Shown here piece after piece: positions 7,457 through 16,043 of a DNA stretch of 64,000 nucleotides. The stretch spans positions 1 through 64,000 of the forward strand of contig JAHHRU010000003.1 in the NCBI GenBank assembly GCA_020025635.1. The letters are read 5' to 3'. The notes beneath the pieces are model-generated. The model worked only from the letters and a program-made list of their open reading frames with translations, was not told the origin of the DNA and did not search any database. Position numbers and translations under genes: made by a program. Origin of the DNA: Allofournierella sp. (GTDB lineage: Bacteria; Bacillota; Clostridia; Oscillospirales; Ruminococcaceae). The stretch's first letter is position 1, and the number at the start of each line of letters is the position of its first letter.

Positions 7457-8854
7457 TCAGTGGGTAAGGAAGAAGGTCAGAGCAAACAGGATGCCGATGA
7501 TCCAGGTTGCAGGCTTTACTTCCTTTGCCTTGCCGCTGAACACTGCAATGATAGTGTAGGAAATCAGACCAAACGCAATGCCAAAGGAAATGCTGTAAGT
7601 GAACGGCATCATGGCAACGGTCAGGAAGGCCGGAACTGCAACTTCCACAGAGCTCCAGTTGATCTCCTTTACGCAGGCCATCATTAGAACACCCACATAG
7701 ATCAGGGCGGCAGCGGTTGCGCAGCCGGGAATCAGCTGGGCAATGGGCGAAAGGAACATTGCCACGATAAAGAAGAATGCGGTGGAAAGAGCGGTCAGGC
7801 CGGTACGTCCGCCCTCGCCTACGCCGGCAGAGCTTTCCACAAAGGTGGTAACGGTGGAAGTGCCGCAAACAGCACCCGCCGCAGTTGCCACTGCATCCGC
7901 CAGCATGGCACGGTCCATGTTGGGGACCTCGCCCTTTTCGTTCAGCAGGTTGCCGCGGGCGCAAGCGCCGTACAGAGTGCCCAGGGTATCGAACATATCC
8001 ACCATGCAGAATGCAAGCGCGGTGGTAATGAACATCACCACGAAGGCGCCCATGCCATGCTCTTCAATAAAGGGAGTGAAATTGAAGCCCTCGGTGAACA
8101 CCTTGCCAAAAGCCTGGGTGCCAAACTCGCCAAAAGCAGTGAAGGGGTTGAAGGAAAGCTTTTCTGCAAATCCGTCATAGAAGCCGGGGATGGTAAAGCC
8201 CAAAGCGTAATAGCCGACTGCACCGCCCACAATGCCATACAGAATGCTGCCCTTAACACCGCGGCTGCTCATTGCAGCAATGGCCAAAACCGCAAAAAAG
8301 GCTACCAGCATCGGCATGATGGTGGGCCACTGCACGCCGCCAGAATAAATATTCAAAGAAGCCATGCCAACCAGGGTTGCCTCATTGTTCACCACAATGC
8401 CGCTGTTCTGCAGGCCCAGGAAAGCAATGAACAGACCGATACCGGCGGGAATTGCCATACGGACCGGTGCGGGGATCGCATCAAAGATCTTCTTGCGCAG
8501 GCCGGTAACGGTGAGCAGGATAAACACCAGGCCGTCGATCAGCACCAGCACCAGTGCATTGGCGTAGCTCAGGCCCAGACCAAAGCAGACGGTGTACACA
8601 AAATAAGCGTTGAGGCCCATGCCGGAAGCCTGAGCCAGCGGCAGGTTTGCCAGCATACCGATCAGCACAGTGCCAAACACAGCTGAAATGGCCGTGGCAA
8701 TGTAAACCGCGTTATAGCTTACGGTTCCCAGCTCCGAGAACATTCCCGCGTTGACCATCAGGATATAGGCCATCGCCATAAAGGTGGTGAAGCCTGCCAT
8801 GATTTCGGTGCGCACCGTGGTGCCGCGTTCTTTCAAATGAAAGAAATTTTCCAT
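7457..8854 (-). CDS. NCS2 family purine (adenine/guanine/hypoxanthine) permease
   Basis: 465-residue membrane transporter with about 12-14 helices, in the AzgA/PbuG branch of the nucleobase-cation symporter-2 superfamily. The N-terminus FHLKERGTTVRTEIMAGFTTFMAM is the hallmark of this branch, as are GLNAYF and MFDTLGTLYG. The frame is open another 106 codons upstream, but ATG at 8854 has GAGGAAG at good spacing and matches the family start. It imports purine bases with H+. No purine riboswitch consensus was found in its leader. Confidence 0.93.
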   Translation of the reverse strand: MENFFHLKERGTTVRTEIMAGFTTFMAMAYILMVNAGMFSELGTVSYNAVYIATAISAVFGTVLIGMLANLPLAQASGMGLNAYFVYTVCFGLGLSYANALVLVLIDGLVFILLTVTGLRKKIFDAIPAPVRMAIPAGIGLFIAFLGLQNSGIVVNNEATLVGMASLNIYSGGVQWPTIMPMLVAFFAVLAIAAMSSRGVKGSILYGIVGGAVGYYALGFTIPGFYDGFAEKLSFNPFTAFGEFGTQAFGKVFTEGFNFTPFIEEHGMGAFVVMFITTALAFCMVDMFDTLGTLYGACARGNLLNEKGEVPNMDRAMLADAVATAAGAVCGTSTVTTFVESSAGVGEGGRTGLTALSTAFFFIVAMFLSPIAQLIPGCATAAALIYVGVLMMACVKEINWSSVEVAVPAFLTVAMMPFTYSISFGIAFGLISYTIIAVFSGKAKEVKPATWIIGILFALTFFLTH

Positions 8855-8880
8855 GATACTTCCTCTTTCCTTTCTGTTGT

Positions 8881-8903
8881 GACTTTTCCCCTCGGAAAAA
8901 GTC
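8881..8903 (-). other. Leader hairpin of the purine permease mRNA
   Basis: GACTTTTCC (8881-8889) and GGAAAAAGTC (8894-8903) can pair just upstream of the permease ribosome site. It is short and of unknown role; it does not match the purine riboswitch core. Confidence 0.3.
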
Positions 8904-8924
8904 GTTTCTAAAACACACCTCTCT

Positions 8925-8953
8925 ACTATAAGATCTTTTGAAACAAAAAGCAA
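8925..8953 (-). promoter_or_regulatory. Promoter of the purine permease
   Basis: Minus-strand -35 TTGCTT (8948-8953), 17-base spacer, -10 TATAGT (8925-8930), about 70 bases before the start codon. Confidence 0.5.
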
Positions 8954-9049
8954 GAACGAATGCCTGAAAAGTCCTACTTTGTAAGATTTTAAGTGTTTTT
9001 TACCGATCAAATATCTGTTTTGAGCAGTGCACCCCAAAAACAAAAGCAA

Positions 9050-9098
9050 AAAATCCCCTGCCTGGCTCAAAGGGCTCATCCGCCAGGCAGGGGATTTT
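9050..9098 (-). terminator. Terminator of the CDP-alcohol phosphatidyltransferase gene
   Basis: A perfect 17-bp inverted repeat (9050-9066 with 9082-9098) lies just past the stop codon at 9114. A/T runs flank both ends, so it may work in both directions. Confidence 0.85.
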
Positions 9099-9113
9099 CT
9101 TCTGCTGTCAGTT

Positions 9114-9695
9114 TCATTGATGGGCAGGTTCTCCACCTGTTTCCTTTTCCAGCTTTTTAAATTCCGGAACATACAGGCAAAGGGTGGCCAGCATGACCGC
9201 CATCAAAACGGCAATCAGCCCGTTGACTGCTGCAAGCGGCATATCATACCAGGCGAACATCACCAAAAGGCCTGCAAAAAGGCAGGCAGTGCAAACCTTG
9301 CCAAACCACATGGCACCGTTCAGCATCCTGCCCTTTCTCAGGAACTTGATTCCCATTAATCCCATGTAGCCTTCTTTTACCACCATCAAAGCGATCAGTG
9401 CCCACATAAAGTGGTGGCGCATCGCAAGGCAGATGGCCAGCGCCGCATGGGTCAGCTTGTCCGCCACCGGGTCCAGGATTTTCCCAAGGTCGGTCACCTG
9501 GTTGAACCTTCGGGCGATCCTGCCATCGAACAGGTCGGTCAGGCTGGAAAACAGCACGATTCCCGTGGCGGTCCAGTACTGCGCTGGGGTCCCGGCTGTA
9601 AGATGCACCCAGCAAATCACCGGAACCAGCAGGATGCGCAGATACCCGATCATATTGGGTATGGTGAAGATTTCTTTTCGGGTCGGTTTTTTCAT
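9114..9695 (-). CDS. CDP-alcohol phosphatidyltransferase family protein
   Basis: 193-residue membrane enzyme with about four to six helices. It carries the complete family motif D-G-x2-A-R-x8-G-x3-D-x3-D (DGRIAR ... GKILDPVAD, about residues 60-82), which binds the divalent metal and CDP-linked substrate. The family makes phosphatidylglycerophosphate or other phospholipids from CDP-diacylglycerol. A second member at 22779-23357 sits next to rimO and is the better candidate for housekeeping PgsA, so this one may use a different alcohol or be a paralogue. ATG at 9695 follows AAAGGAAAT. Confidence 0.87.
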   Translation of the reverse strand: MKKPTRKEIFTIPNMIGYLRILLVPVICWVHLTAGTPAQYWTATGIVLFSSLTDLFDGRIARRFNQVTDLGKILDPVADKLTHAALAICLAMRHHFMWALIALMVVKEGYMGLMGIKFLRKGRMLNGAMWFGKVCTACLFAGLLVMFAWYDMPLAAVNGLIAVLMAVMLATLCLYVPEFKKLEKETGGEPAHQ

Positions 9696-9904
9696 GGTCT
9701 TATTTCCTTTCGTCCGCTGCGGCGGGCCCCTCCCACTGCCTTCGGCTGTTTTGAGTCGTATTTTGTTTTAGGATAACTCTTAATATTGAACGGACGGTGA
9801 ACAACCTTCTATTCCGCCACACTTTGCGGCTGAAAATGCAAATCTGTGTCAAACTACTGTGCAAACGTCCGCTTCTCTGCTCCATTTTCCGTTTTGGTTA
9901 TGCG

Positions 9905-9933
9905 TTGTCCCTCCCGGCAGTTTATGCTATAAT
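9905..9933 (+). promoter_or_regulatory. Promoter of trmO
   Basis: -35 TTGTCC (9905-9910), 17-base spacer, -10 TATAAT (9928-9933), about 50 bases before the GTG start. The rest of 9696-9904 shows nothing recognisable. Confidence 0.6.
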
Positions 9934-9981
9934 GATGCTGTTTTAAGGCCCGGCGCATGTGCGCCCATCATCTGAAATGAG

Positions 9982-10680
9982 GTGTTCATCATCGAAACCG
10001 TTTCCATTTCCCCCATTGCCCGCATCGAAAACGATTTCACCAGCAAATTCGGAATTCCCCGGCAAAGCGGCCTCGTAAACGGCCTTGTAAGCCGCATTGT
10101 GTTTGAGCCGGAATTCCGCAGCCCGGATGCACTGCGGGGCATTGAGGAGTTCTCCCACCTCTGGCTGATTTGGCAGTTTTCCGAAAACGTGGAAAAAGGC
10201 TGGACCCCCACCGTCCGTCCGCCCCGCCTGGGCGGCAATCAGCGAAAGGGTGTTTTTGCCACCCGCTCCCCGTTCCGGCCCAACGCACTGGGGCTTTCCT
10301 GCGTGGAGCTGGTCTCGGTGGAACAGGACCCGGCCCTTGGCCCGGTGCTTGTGGTCAAGGGGGCCGATTTGATGAGCGGGACCCCCATTTTCGATGTGAA
10401 GCCCTATGTTCCTTTTTCTGACAGCCGCCCGGATGCTTTGGGCGGTTTTGCCGACAAAGCCTATTCCTATGCGCTGAAGGTGGATTTCCCGCCCCATCTG
10501 GCAGAACGGGTGCCGGCGGGCAAACTGGAAGCCCTCATCGGCATCCTGGCGCAGGACCCCCGCCCCCGCTATCAGCATAACCCTGAGCGGGTCTATGGTT
10601 TCCCCTTTGCCGGTTTGGAGATCAAATTCCGGGTAGACGAAAACCGCCTCACCGTCTGCGATGTTCTGCCCGCCCGGTAA
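9982..10680 (+). CDS. trmO: tRNA (N6-threonylcarbamoyladenosine-37-N6) methyltransferase TrmO
   Basis: 232-residue protein of the TsaA/YaeB (UPF0066) family. TrmO uses S-adenosylmethionine to methylate t6A37 in ACY-decoding tRNA-Thr. The beta-barrel N-terminal domain shows the hallmarks SPIARIENDF, GIPRQSGL, GIEEFSHLWLIWQF, RPPRLGGN and GVFATRSPFRPNALGLS. The C-terminal helical domain ends with YGFPFAGLEI, as in full-length homologues. The start is GTG at 9982; the ribosome site is weak. It is a single gene between its own promoter and a strong terminator. Confidence 0.92.
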   Translation: MFIIETVSISPIARIENDFTSKFGIPRQSGLVNGLVSRIVFEPEFRSPDALRGIEEFSHLWLIWQFSENVEKGWTPTVRPPRLGGNQRKGVFATRSPFRPNALGLSCVELVSVEQDPALGPVLVVKGADLMSGTPIFDVKPYVPFSDSRPDALGGFADKAYSYALKVDFPPHLAERVPAGKLEALIGILAQDPRPRYQHNPERVYGFPFAGLEIKFRVDENRLTVCDVLPAR

Positions 10681-10820
10681 AGCCGCTGCTTTTGCGGCGC
10701 CCTAAAACAGCCGGCCCCCCATCAGCAAAAAAGCTGAGCATTCGAACCGCCGGTACTGTGCGAATGCTTGCCAAAATGTAAGGTTTCCGGCTTGCTTTTA
10801 AGCTTCACGTTCCAAATATC

Positions 10821-10861
10821 AAAAGAGAGCGGCAGGTTTTTCCCCTGCCGCTCTCTTTTTT
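10821..10861. terminator. Bidirectional terminator, trmO / alpha-amylase family gene
   Basis: A 16-bp stem (AAAAGAGAGCGGCAGG, 10821-10836, with complement 10844-10859) and a T run on each strand. It sits between two convergent genes. Confidence 0.88.
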
Positions 10862-10891
10862 GTTGAAAACCTTGATTGAAAAAAATGCGTT

Positions 10892-12205
10892 TTACCGTTC
10901 CATCTTCCAGTACTGCACCGAATACGGGGGCAGCACACTGCCGCCGCCAAAATCATGCGTCTTGCCGGTGATCAATTCCAGCGCAGTTCCGCAGCCGGCA
11001 TCAAAGTGGGCGGTATATTCTTCATGGCAGGCATTCACTGCCACCAGCACCCGCTCCCCTTCCACCGCGCGCTCAAAGATGATCTGCTTATTGGTCAGCA
11101 CCACATTCCGGTAACTTCCAAAGCAGAGGGCACGGCTTTCTTTCCGGGCTTTTGCAAGTGTGCGGATCCAGTCGGTGAGCTCATTGTCCACCGGTGTTTC
11201 CACCTCCGGGCGCAGGGCCGCATCCCCGTCCTGCTTGCGGCCCTCTATGCCCCATTCACTGCCGTAGTAAACCGCCGGGGTTCCCGGCATGCCAAACAAA
11301 AGGCCCCAGGCCGGGTAAAGCTGGTTTTTGTCGTTCAAAATGCTGGCAATGCGCTCCACATCGTGATTGTCCAGAAAAGCCAGCAAATGCGCCCCTTTGT
11401 AAAGGGTCCAGGGCTCCGGGCCGTACTGCCGTGCCAGGCTGTGCCCGATCTCGAACATATTCATGCTGTTAAAGCTGGAATGCAATCCCTTATAGCATTC
11501 ATAATTGGTAACCGCATGGCAGGCATTCTGGTTCATCCAGCGATTGTAATCCCCGTGAAGGGTCTCCCCCACGAGCACGAAATCCGGTTTCAGGCTTTCG
11601 GTAAAGCGGCGCAGCTTTTCCAAAAAATCTCCGGGCAGGCAGTACGCCACATCCAGCCGCAGGCCGTCAATGTCATAAAGCTCTGCCCAGCTTCGAATGG
11701 CGCTGAACAGATGCTCCACCACCTGCGGGTTCTGCAGGTTCAGCTTGACCAGCTCGTTGTGCCCCTCCCAGCCTTCGTACCAAAAACCGTCGTTGTATTC
11801 GGTATTTCCATCAAAGCTCAAATGGAACCAATCTTTATAGGCACTGTCCCACTTTTTCTCCTGTACATCCCGAAAAGCCCAAAAGCCCCGGCCCACATGA
11901 TTGAACACACCGTCCAGCATCACTTTGAGGCCTGCCTTGTGCAGCTTTTGGCACAGGTCCGCAAACTCTTCATTGGTCCCAAGTCTCTGGTCCACCTTGT
12001 AATAATCCCGGGTATCGTATCCGTGCTTATCGCTTTCAAACAACGGGTTGAACAGCACCGCATCCATATTGAGGGCCTGGATATGCGGGATCCAGCCCTC
12101 GATCCGACTCAGCCGGTGAGCCTGGCCCTCTTCATGATTATATTCAGGGGCGCCGCACAGCCCCAAAGGATAGATCTGATAAACACTGGCAGTTTCAAAC
12201 CACAT
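10892..12205 (-). CDS. Alpha-amylase family glycoside hydrolase (GH13), cytosolic
   Basis: 437 residues with no signal peptide, so it acts in the cytosol. The (beta/alpha)8 barrel shows the conserved GH13 regions: DGVFNHVG (region I), GLRLDVAYC with the nucleophile Asp (II), VGETLHG with the acid/base Glu (III) and FLDNHDVERI with the transition-state Asp (IV). A C-terminal beta domain follows from about residue 360. It probably hydrolyses maltodextrins or cyclomaltodextrins; the exact specificity (amylase, neopullulanase or cyclomaltodextrinase) cannot be assigned. It fits the glycogen operon functionally but is not linked to it. ATG at 12205 follows GGAAGGAG. Confidence 0.92.
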   Translation of the reverse strand: MWFETASVYQIYPLGLCGAPEYNHEEGQAHRLSRIEGWIPHIQALNMDAVLFNPLFESDKHGYDTRDYYKVDQRLGTNEEFADLCQKLHKAGLKVMLDGVFNHVGRGFWAFRDVQEKKWDSAYKDWFHLSFDGNTEYNDGFWYEGWEGHNELVKLNLQNPQVVEHLFSAIRSWAELYDIDGLRLDVAYCLPGDFLEKLRRFTESLKPDFVLVGETLHGDYNRWMNQNACHAVTNYECYKGLHSSFNSMNMFEIGHSLARQYGPEPWTLYKGAHLLAFLDNHDVERIASILNDKNQLYPAWGLLFGMPGTPAVYYGSEWGIEGRKQDGDAALRPEVETPVDNELTDWIRTLAKARKESRALCFGSYRNVVLTNKQIIFERAVEGERVLVAVNACHEEYTAHFDAGCGTALELITGKTHDFGGGSVLPPYSVQYWKMER

Positions 12206-12253
12206 GATGAATCTCCTTCCCCGGCGGCTTTTTGTGCACCGCTCGGCTTTTTT

Positions 12254-12283
12254 ATTTTACCCCAGTTTCCTTGGGCCAGTCAA
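12254..12283 (-). promoter_or_regulatory. Promoter of the GH13 gene
   Basis: Minus-strand -35 TTGACT (12278-12283), 18-base spacer, -10 TAAAAT (12254-12259). Confidence 0.5.
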
Positions 12284-12406
12284 TTCACCGAATAACACAA
12301 AAGCCAGCCGATTTTTTGACATGTCCGCTTTCTGCGCACATCTGTATATTTTTTCATGCTTTAATGTATTTTATTTCATTTCATCCGATTTTATTCCATT
12401 ATTTGC

Positions 12407-12435
12407 TTGCAGTCCTTCTGCAAATCCTGTATAAT
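12407..12435 (+). promoter_or_regulatory. Promoter of the NhaC-type antiporter
   Basis: -35 TTGCAG (12407-12412), 17-base spacer, -10 TATAAT (12430-12435). The AT-rich stretch between the two divergent promoters (12284-12406) holds nothing else recognisable. Confidence 0.6.
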
Positions 12436-12500
12436 TTAGCACAGTATCAAGGCAAATCGGCCCTGGTGCTTTGAACTGAGTGGGAAAAGGAGTAATTTGT

Positions 12501-14036
12501 ATGGAACCTATTTATGTGGGCGTGCTTTCAGTTCTGCCGCCCCTCATCGCCATTGTACTGGCACTGATCACCAAAGAAGTCATCAGCTCGCTGCTGATGG
12601 GCATTCTTTCCGGTACTTTGATCTATTCCATCGCATCCGGGCTCAATCCGGTGGTGGGTACGGTAGACACCGCCTTCCGCGTGATGGTAACCAAGATCGA
12701 TGTGAACATCATCCTCTTTCTGGCGCTGCTGGGTGCGCTGGTTGCGGTCATGGCCAAAGCAGACGGCACCCGTGCTTATGGTCAGTGGGCCGCCAAAAAG
12801 CTTCGTTCCAAGCGCAGCAGCCTGCTGGCAACCGCCGCTTTGGGCGCAGTCATTTTCATCGATGACTATTTCAACTGCCTCACCGTGGGCACCGTCATGA
12901 AGCCGGTTTCCGACAAAAACAAGGTAAGCCGTGAAAAGCTTGCCTATGTGATCGATGCCACTGCCGCCCCCATCTGCATCATCGCCCCCATCTCCAGCTG
13001 GGCGGTGGCCGTTGGCAGCAACCTGCAGGTCACCGGCATTTTCGACAGCACCCTTTCGGCCTTTGTTGCCACCATTCCCTATAACCTGTATTCTCTGCTG
13101 AGCATCATTCTGGTGGTTTTTCTTTGTGTTACCGGCTGGGATTTCGGCCCCATGCGCACCGCAGAAGTCCGTGCGGATAAGGGGTTTTTGAACACCACTG
13201 CCGATGATGCCCCCGCCGAGCCGGACCCGGAAGCCAAACACCGCGGCACCGTTCTGGACATGGTCATCCCGGTGCTTTCGCTGATCATCTTTTCGGTGCT
13301 TTCCATGCTGAACAACGGCGGCTACTGGGGCGACGACCCCGCCTATCACAGCATTGCGGCCGCTTTCGGCAACTGTACCGCTTCCGAGGCGCTGGTAGTC
13401 AGCAGCTTCGGTGCGCTGGTGGTTGCGTTCGCGCTTTATCTGCCCCGCCGGGTGGTCACCTTCCGCGGATTTATGGATGCCGTTACCGATGGTGTCAAGA
13501 GCATGGTCCCCGCCAACCTGGTCCTGGTCCTGGCCTGGACCATCAGCGGTGTCTGCCGTGAACTGCTTTCCACCGGCGTTTATGTGCAGGATCTTGTGGT
13601 TTCCTCGGGCATCCCGGTGGGTCTGCTGCCTTCCATGATCTTCATTGTGGCAGCCTTCCTGAGCTTTGCCACCGGCACCGCATGGGGAACCTTCAGCATC
13701 CTGATCCCCATTGTGGTCCCTCTGATGAGCGAAGCCTCCCCCACCCTGCTGATCGTCAGCCTGTCTGCCGTTTTGGCCGGCAGCGTTTTCGGCGACCATT
13801 GCAGCCCCATTTCCGATACCACCATTCTTTCTTCCACCGGCGCGGGGGTTCCGCACCTTGCCCATGTAAGCACGCAGGCTTACTACGCTTTGCTGGTAGC
13901 CGTCTGCTGTGCTCTTGGCTATCTGGTGGGCGGTCTTGCCGGCGGCAGTCTGCTGGTCATGTGGTGCGTGGCCCTGCCCTGCATGCTGGGTGCAGTTTTT
14001 GTGCTCCACCTGCGCAGAGAAGCCGACGAACAGTAA
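12501..14036 (+). CDS. Na+/H+ antiporter NhaC family protein
   Basis: 511-residue membrane protein with about 12-13 helices. Family hallmarks include FIDDYFNCLTVGTVMKPVSDK near residue 120, DATAAPICIIAPISSWAV, SFATGTAWGTFSILIPI and FGDHCSPISDTTILSSTGA near the C-terminal helices. NhaC-like members exchange Na+ for H+ or antiport organic acids and amino acids, so the substrate is uncertain. The frame opens at a GTG seven codons earlier, but ATG at 12501 has AAAAGGAG eight bases upstream and starts with the family's typical first helix. Confidence 0.91.
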   Translation: MEPIYVGVLSVLPPLIAIVLALITKEVISSLLMGILSGTLIYSIASGLNPVVGTVDTAFRVMVTKIDVNIILFLALLGALVAVMAKADGTRAYGQWAAKKLRSKRSSLLATAALGAVIFIDDYFNCLTVGTVMKPVSDKNKVSREKLAYVIDATAAPICIIAPISSWAVAVGSNLQVTGIFDSTLSAFVATIPYNLYSLLSIILVVFLCVTGWDFGPMRTAEVRADKGFLNTTADDAPAEPDPEAKHRGTVLDMVIPVLSLIIFSVLSMLNNGGYWGDDPAYHSIAAAFGNCTASEALVVSSFGALVVAFALYLPRRVVTFRGFMDAVTDGVKSMVPANLVLVLAWTISGVCRELLSTGVYVQDLVVSSGIPVGLLPSMIFIVAAFLSFATGTAWGTFSILIPIVVPLMSEASPTLLIVSLSAVLAGSVFGDHCSPISDTTILSSTGAGVPHLAHVSTQAYYALLVAVCCALGYLVGGLAGGSLLVMWCVALPCMLGAVFVLHLRREADEQ

Positions 14037-14043
14037 TTTTCAT

Positions 14044-14095
14044 GAAAACAAAAAAGCCGGACATTGCCGCTGCAAGGTCCGGCTTTTTTGTTTTC
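14044..14095 (+). terminator. Terminator of the NhaC-type gene
   Basis: A perfect 19-bp inverted repeat (14044-14062 with 14077-14095) with a T-rich 3' arm, eight bases after the stop codon. Confidence 0.9.
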
Positions 14096-14097
14096 AT

Positions 14098-14125
14098 TGC
14101 CCTTTTTCAAAAAGACTGTTATAAT
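14098..14125 (+). promoter_or_regulatory. Promoter of udk
   Basis: -35 TTGCCC (14098-14103), 16-base spacer, -10 TATAAT (14120-14125). It follows the preceding terminator directly. Confidence 0.5.
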
Positions 14126-14168
14126 GTAAAAAAGGAAAATTTGATTGGATAATATGGGAGGTTTCCGT

Positions 14169-14792
14169 ATGGGTACGATTGTTTTGGGTGTGGCCGGAGG
14201 CACCGGCAGCGGTAAAACGACCCTGACACGCACGTTAAAAGACCGTTTCGGTGATAAGATCAGCGTTATCAGTCACGACAATTACTATAAGCGGCAGGAC
14301 GATTTAAGCTACGAAGAGCGCTGCAAAACCAATTATGATCACCCGGATGCCTTCGATACCGACCTGATGGTCGAGCATCTGCGGGACCTCAAGGCGGGCA
14401 AGCCCGTGCTCTGCCCGGTTTATGATTTTTCCCAGCACAACCGTTCCGGCGAGCTGCTTCAAGTCCAGCCTGCGCCGGTCATTCTTGTGGAGGGCATCCT
14501 GATTTTTGCAAGCCCCGAACTGTGTGACCTGATGGACATCAAGGTGTTCGTTGACACCGATGCCGATGTGCGCATCCTGCGGCGGATCGTGCGGGATGTG
14601 AAAAAGCGCGGCCGCACGCTGGACAGTGTCATTACCCAATACCTCACCACCGTAAAACCAATGCACGAACAGTTTGTAGAACCCAGCAAGCGCCGGGCAG
14701 ATCTGATCATTCCCGAAGGCGGCAAGAATGCTGTTGCTGTGGAAATGCTCATTCACCGGCTGGAAAACCACCTGAACACCGAAGAGGGCTGA
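14169..14792 (+). CDS. udk: Uridine kinase
   Basis: 207-residue P-loop kinase that phosphorylates uridine and cytidine in pyrimidine salvage. The Walker A motif GGTGSGKTT is at about residues 10-18. HDNYYK, NYDHPDAFD and PVYDFSQHNR are the substrate-binding signatures of bacterial Udk, and VFVDTDADVRILRRIVRD carries the lid arginines. The open frame continues eight codons upstream, but ATG at 14169 has GGGAGG seven bases before it. It is monocistronic, with a terminator on each side. Confidence 0.95.
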   Translation: MGTIVLGVAGGTGSGKTTLTRTLKDRFGDKISVISHDNYYKRQDDLSYEERCKTNYDHPDAFDTDLMVEHLRDLKAGKPVLCPVYDFSQHNRSGELLQVQPAPVILVEGILIFASPELCDLMDIKVFVDTDADVRILRRIVRDVKKRGRTLDSVITQYLTTVKPMHEQFVEPSKRRADLIIPEGGKNAVAVEMLIHRLENHLNTEEG

Positions 14793-14829
14793 TGCTTCGC
14801 TTGAAACCAGCCTGTTTCATACAGAATCA

Positions 14830-14870
14830 AAAAGCACCGATGTGAAGGCCTCGCATCGGTGCTTTTGCTT
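14830..14870. terminator. Bidirectional terminator, udk / serine hydrolase
   Basis: A 13-bp perfect stem (14830-14842 with 14854-14866) flanked by A and T runs, between convergent genes. Confidence 0.85.
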
Positions 14871-14873
14871 TTT

Positions 14874-15857
14874 TCAGTTTTCCGCAGCGCCCACAGCATC
14901 CGCTGCAAGCCGGCCCAGTTCCTGCATCATCCGGGTGCCCTCTTCCGGGAAATTCACATCCTTGTTTCCCCAGTCGGTGAACACCGAGAGGATATAAGGC
15001 TTTTCTCCGTATACCAGCACCATATCATGCAGTGCTTTGTCCCAGCTGCCATATTTTTTTGCAGCCGGGCCGGGGGTCCACAGCAGGTCATGGTCTGCAT
15101 CCAGAAAAGCCTGCTCCAGCTGCTTTGCGTTTTCGGTCCCGGTTTCAAAATAGGCCGCCAGCGCTTCCATTGCCCTGCCACCGTCCTGTGCATCTACCCA
15201 GCCGTGAATTCCCTCCCCGATCACCTCGCAGCCATCCGGGCTTACAAATCCGATGGCGCGCAGGTATTCGGTAAAGCCGTGCTCCGCATCTCCGGGCCAG
15301 CGTTCGCCCAGCAGGCGGGCAGCCCCGTTGGAGCTTTGCGAAATCATCCGGTGGATCTGATCCCAGCCGGTGGTTTTTCCCATAGGTTCATTCAGGTCCA
15401 GCTCGCCATTCTCTGCCCGCTGGCACAGCCAAAGGGCAAAGGGTGCTTTCAGGGTGCTGGCACAGTAATAGCCGCCGTCACTATGGCTGTAAACTTCACC
15501 CGATTCAAGATCCTTGAGCCATACGGAAACCCGTCCCGGCTGCGCCTGTACAAAATCATCCAGCTTTTTCAATGCTTCGCTGTCAAAACCCGCCGGCACA
15601 GGGGTGGGCTCCGGCGTGGGTTCGGGTGTCGGCTCCGGGGTGGTCTGGGGGATCGGCTCCGCTTCATTTGCCGGCTTTGCTGTAACGACCAGTTTTGCAC
15701 CGGCCGAAGCGGGCTTGCCAAACCCCAGCTCCTGTTTGAACAGCAGCACAATGCTGGCTGCCATTAAAATGATTGCAAAAAAAAGCAGGCCCGTTTTTTT
15801 CTTTTCTTGGCTGAGCCCGCGTTTTTTATGTCGACTTTTCTGGCTTGTATGTTCCAT
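14874..15857 (-). CDS. Membrane-anchored serine hydrolase (beta-lactamase/PBP-like)
   Basis: 327 residues: a basic cytoplasmic N-terminus, one membrane anchor (about 23-41), a Pro/Thr/Glu-rich linker with TPEP repeats (about 70-88) and an extracellular class-A beta-lactamase-like domain. All three active-site motifs are visible: STLK (S134-K137), SSN (175-177) and KYG (268-270). An omega-loop Glu typical of true class A beta-lactamases was not identified, so a D,D-carboxypeptidase or other wall hydrolase role is as likely as antibiotic resistance. It has its own promoter; ATG at 15857 follows GGAAAGG. Confidence 0.85.
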   Translation of the reverse strand: MEHTSQKSRHKKRGLSQEKKKTGLLFFAIILMAASIVLLFKQELGFGKPASAGAKLVVTAKPANEAEPIPQTTPEPTPEPTPEPTPVPAGFDSEALKKLDDFVQAQPGRVSVWLKDLESGEVYSHSDGGYYCASTLKAPFALWLCQRAENGELDLNEPMGKTTGWDQIHRMISQSSNGAARLLGERWPGDAEHGFTEYLRAIGFVSPDGCEVIGEGIHGWVDAQDGGRAMEALAAYFETGTENAKQLEQAFLDADHDLLWTPGPAAKKYGSWDKALHDMVLVYGEKPYILSVFTDWGNKDVNFPEEGTRMMQELGRLAADAVGAAEN

Positions 15858-15910
15858 TCGTGCCTTTCCAACTTTCTATTTTCCATCATTTTCAAATAGG
15901 CATGTTTTTT

Positions 15911-15938
15911 ATTATACGTTTCCCGCAGAAAAAATCAA
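15911..15938 (-). promoter_or_regulatory. Promoter of the serine hydrolase
   Basis: Minus-strand -35 TTGATT (15933-15938), 16-base spacer, -10 TATAAT (15911-15916). Confidence 0.5.
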
Positions 15939-15992
15939 CTCTTCTTACACATTTCCTTTCCATTTCCGGGATATTCACCCCGTTCCCCACAC

Positions 15993-16029
15993 AAAAAGAG
16001 AGCCGCTTATCAAAAGCGGCTCTCTTTTT
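15993..16029. terminator. Terminator after the small ORF / before the serine hydrolase
   Basis: A perfect 16-bp stem (15993-16008 with 16014-16029) around a 5-base loop, with A/T runs on both sides. It lies 15 bases past the stop codon of the small minus-strand ORF, supporting that ORF as a transcribed unit. Confidence 0.85.
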
Positions 16030-16043
16030 ATATGCTGGCATAT

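Noticed and set aside
8855..9049. Purine riboswitch in the leader of the permease
   Set aside because: The conserved core of purine riboswitches was not found; only a short hairpin is present.
8855..9172. 106-codon N-terminal extension of the purine permease
   Set aside because: It crosses the promoter, and the internal ATG at 8854 has the ribosome site and the family N-terminus.
15600..15660. Tandem repeat in the serine hydrolase gene as a CRISPR or mobile repeat
   Set aside because: It is a short coding repeat of the TPEP linker, in frame.
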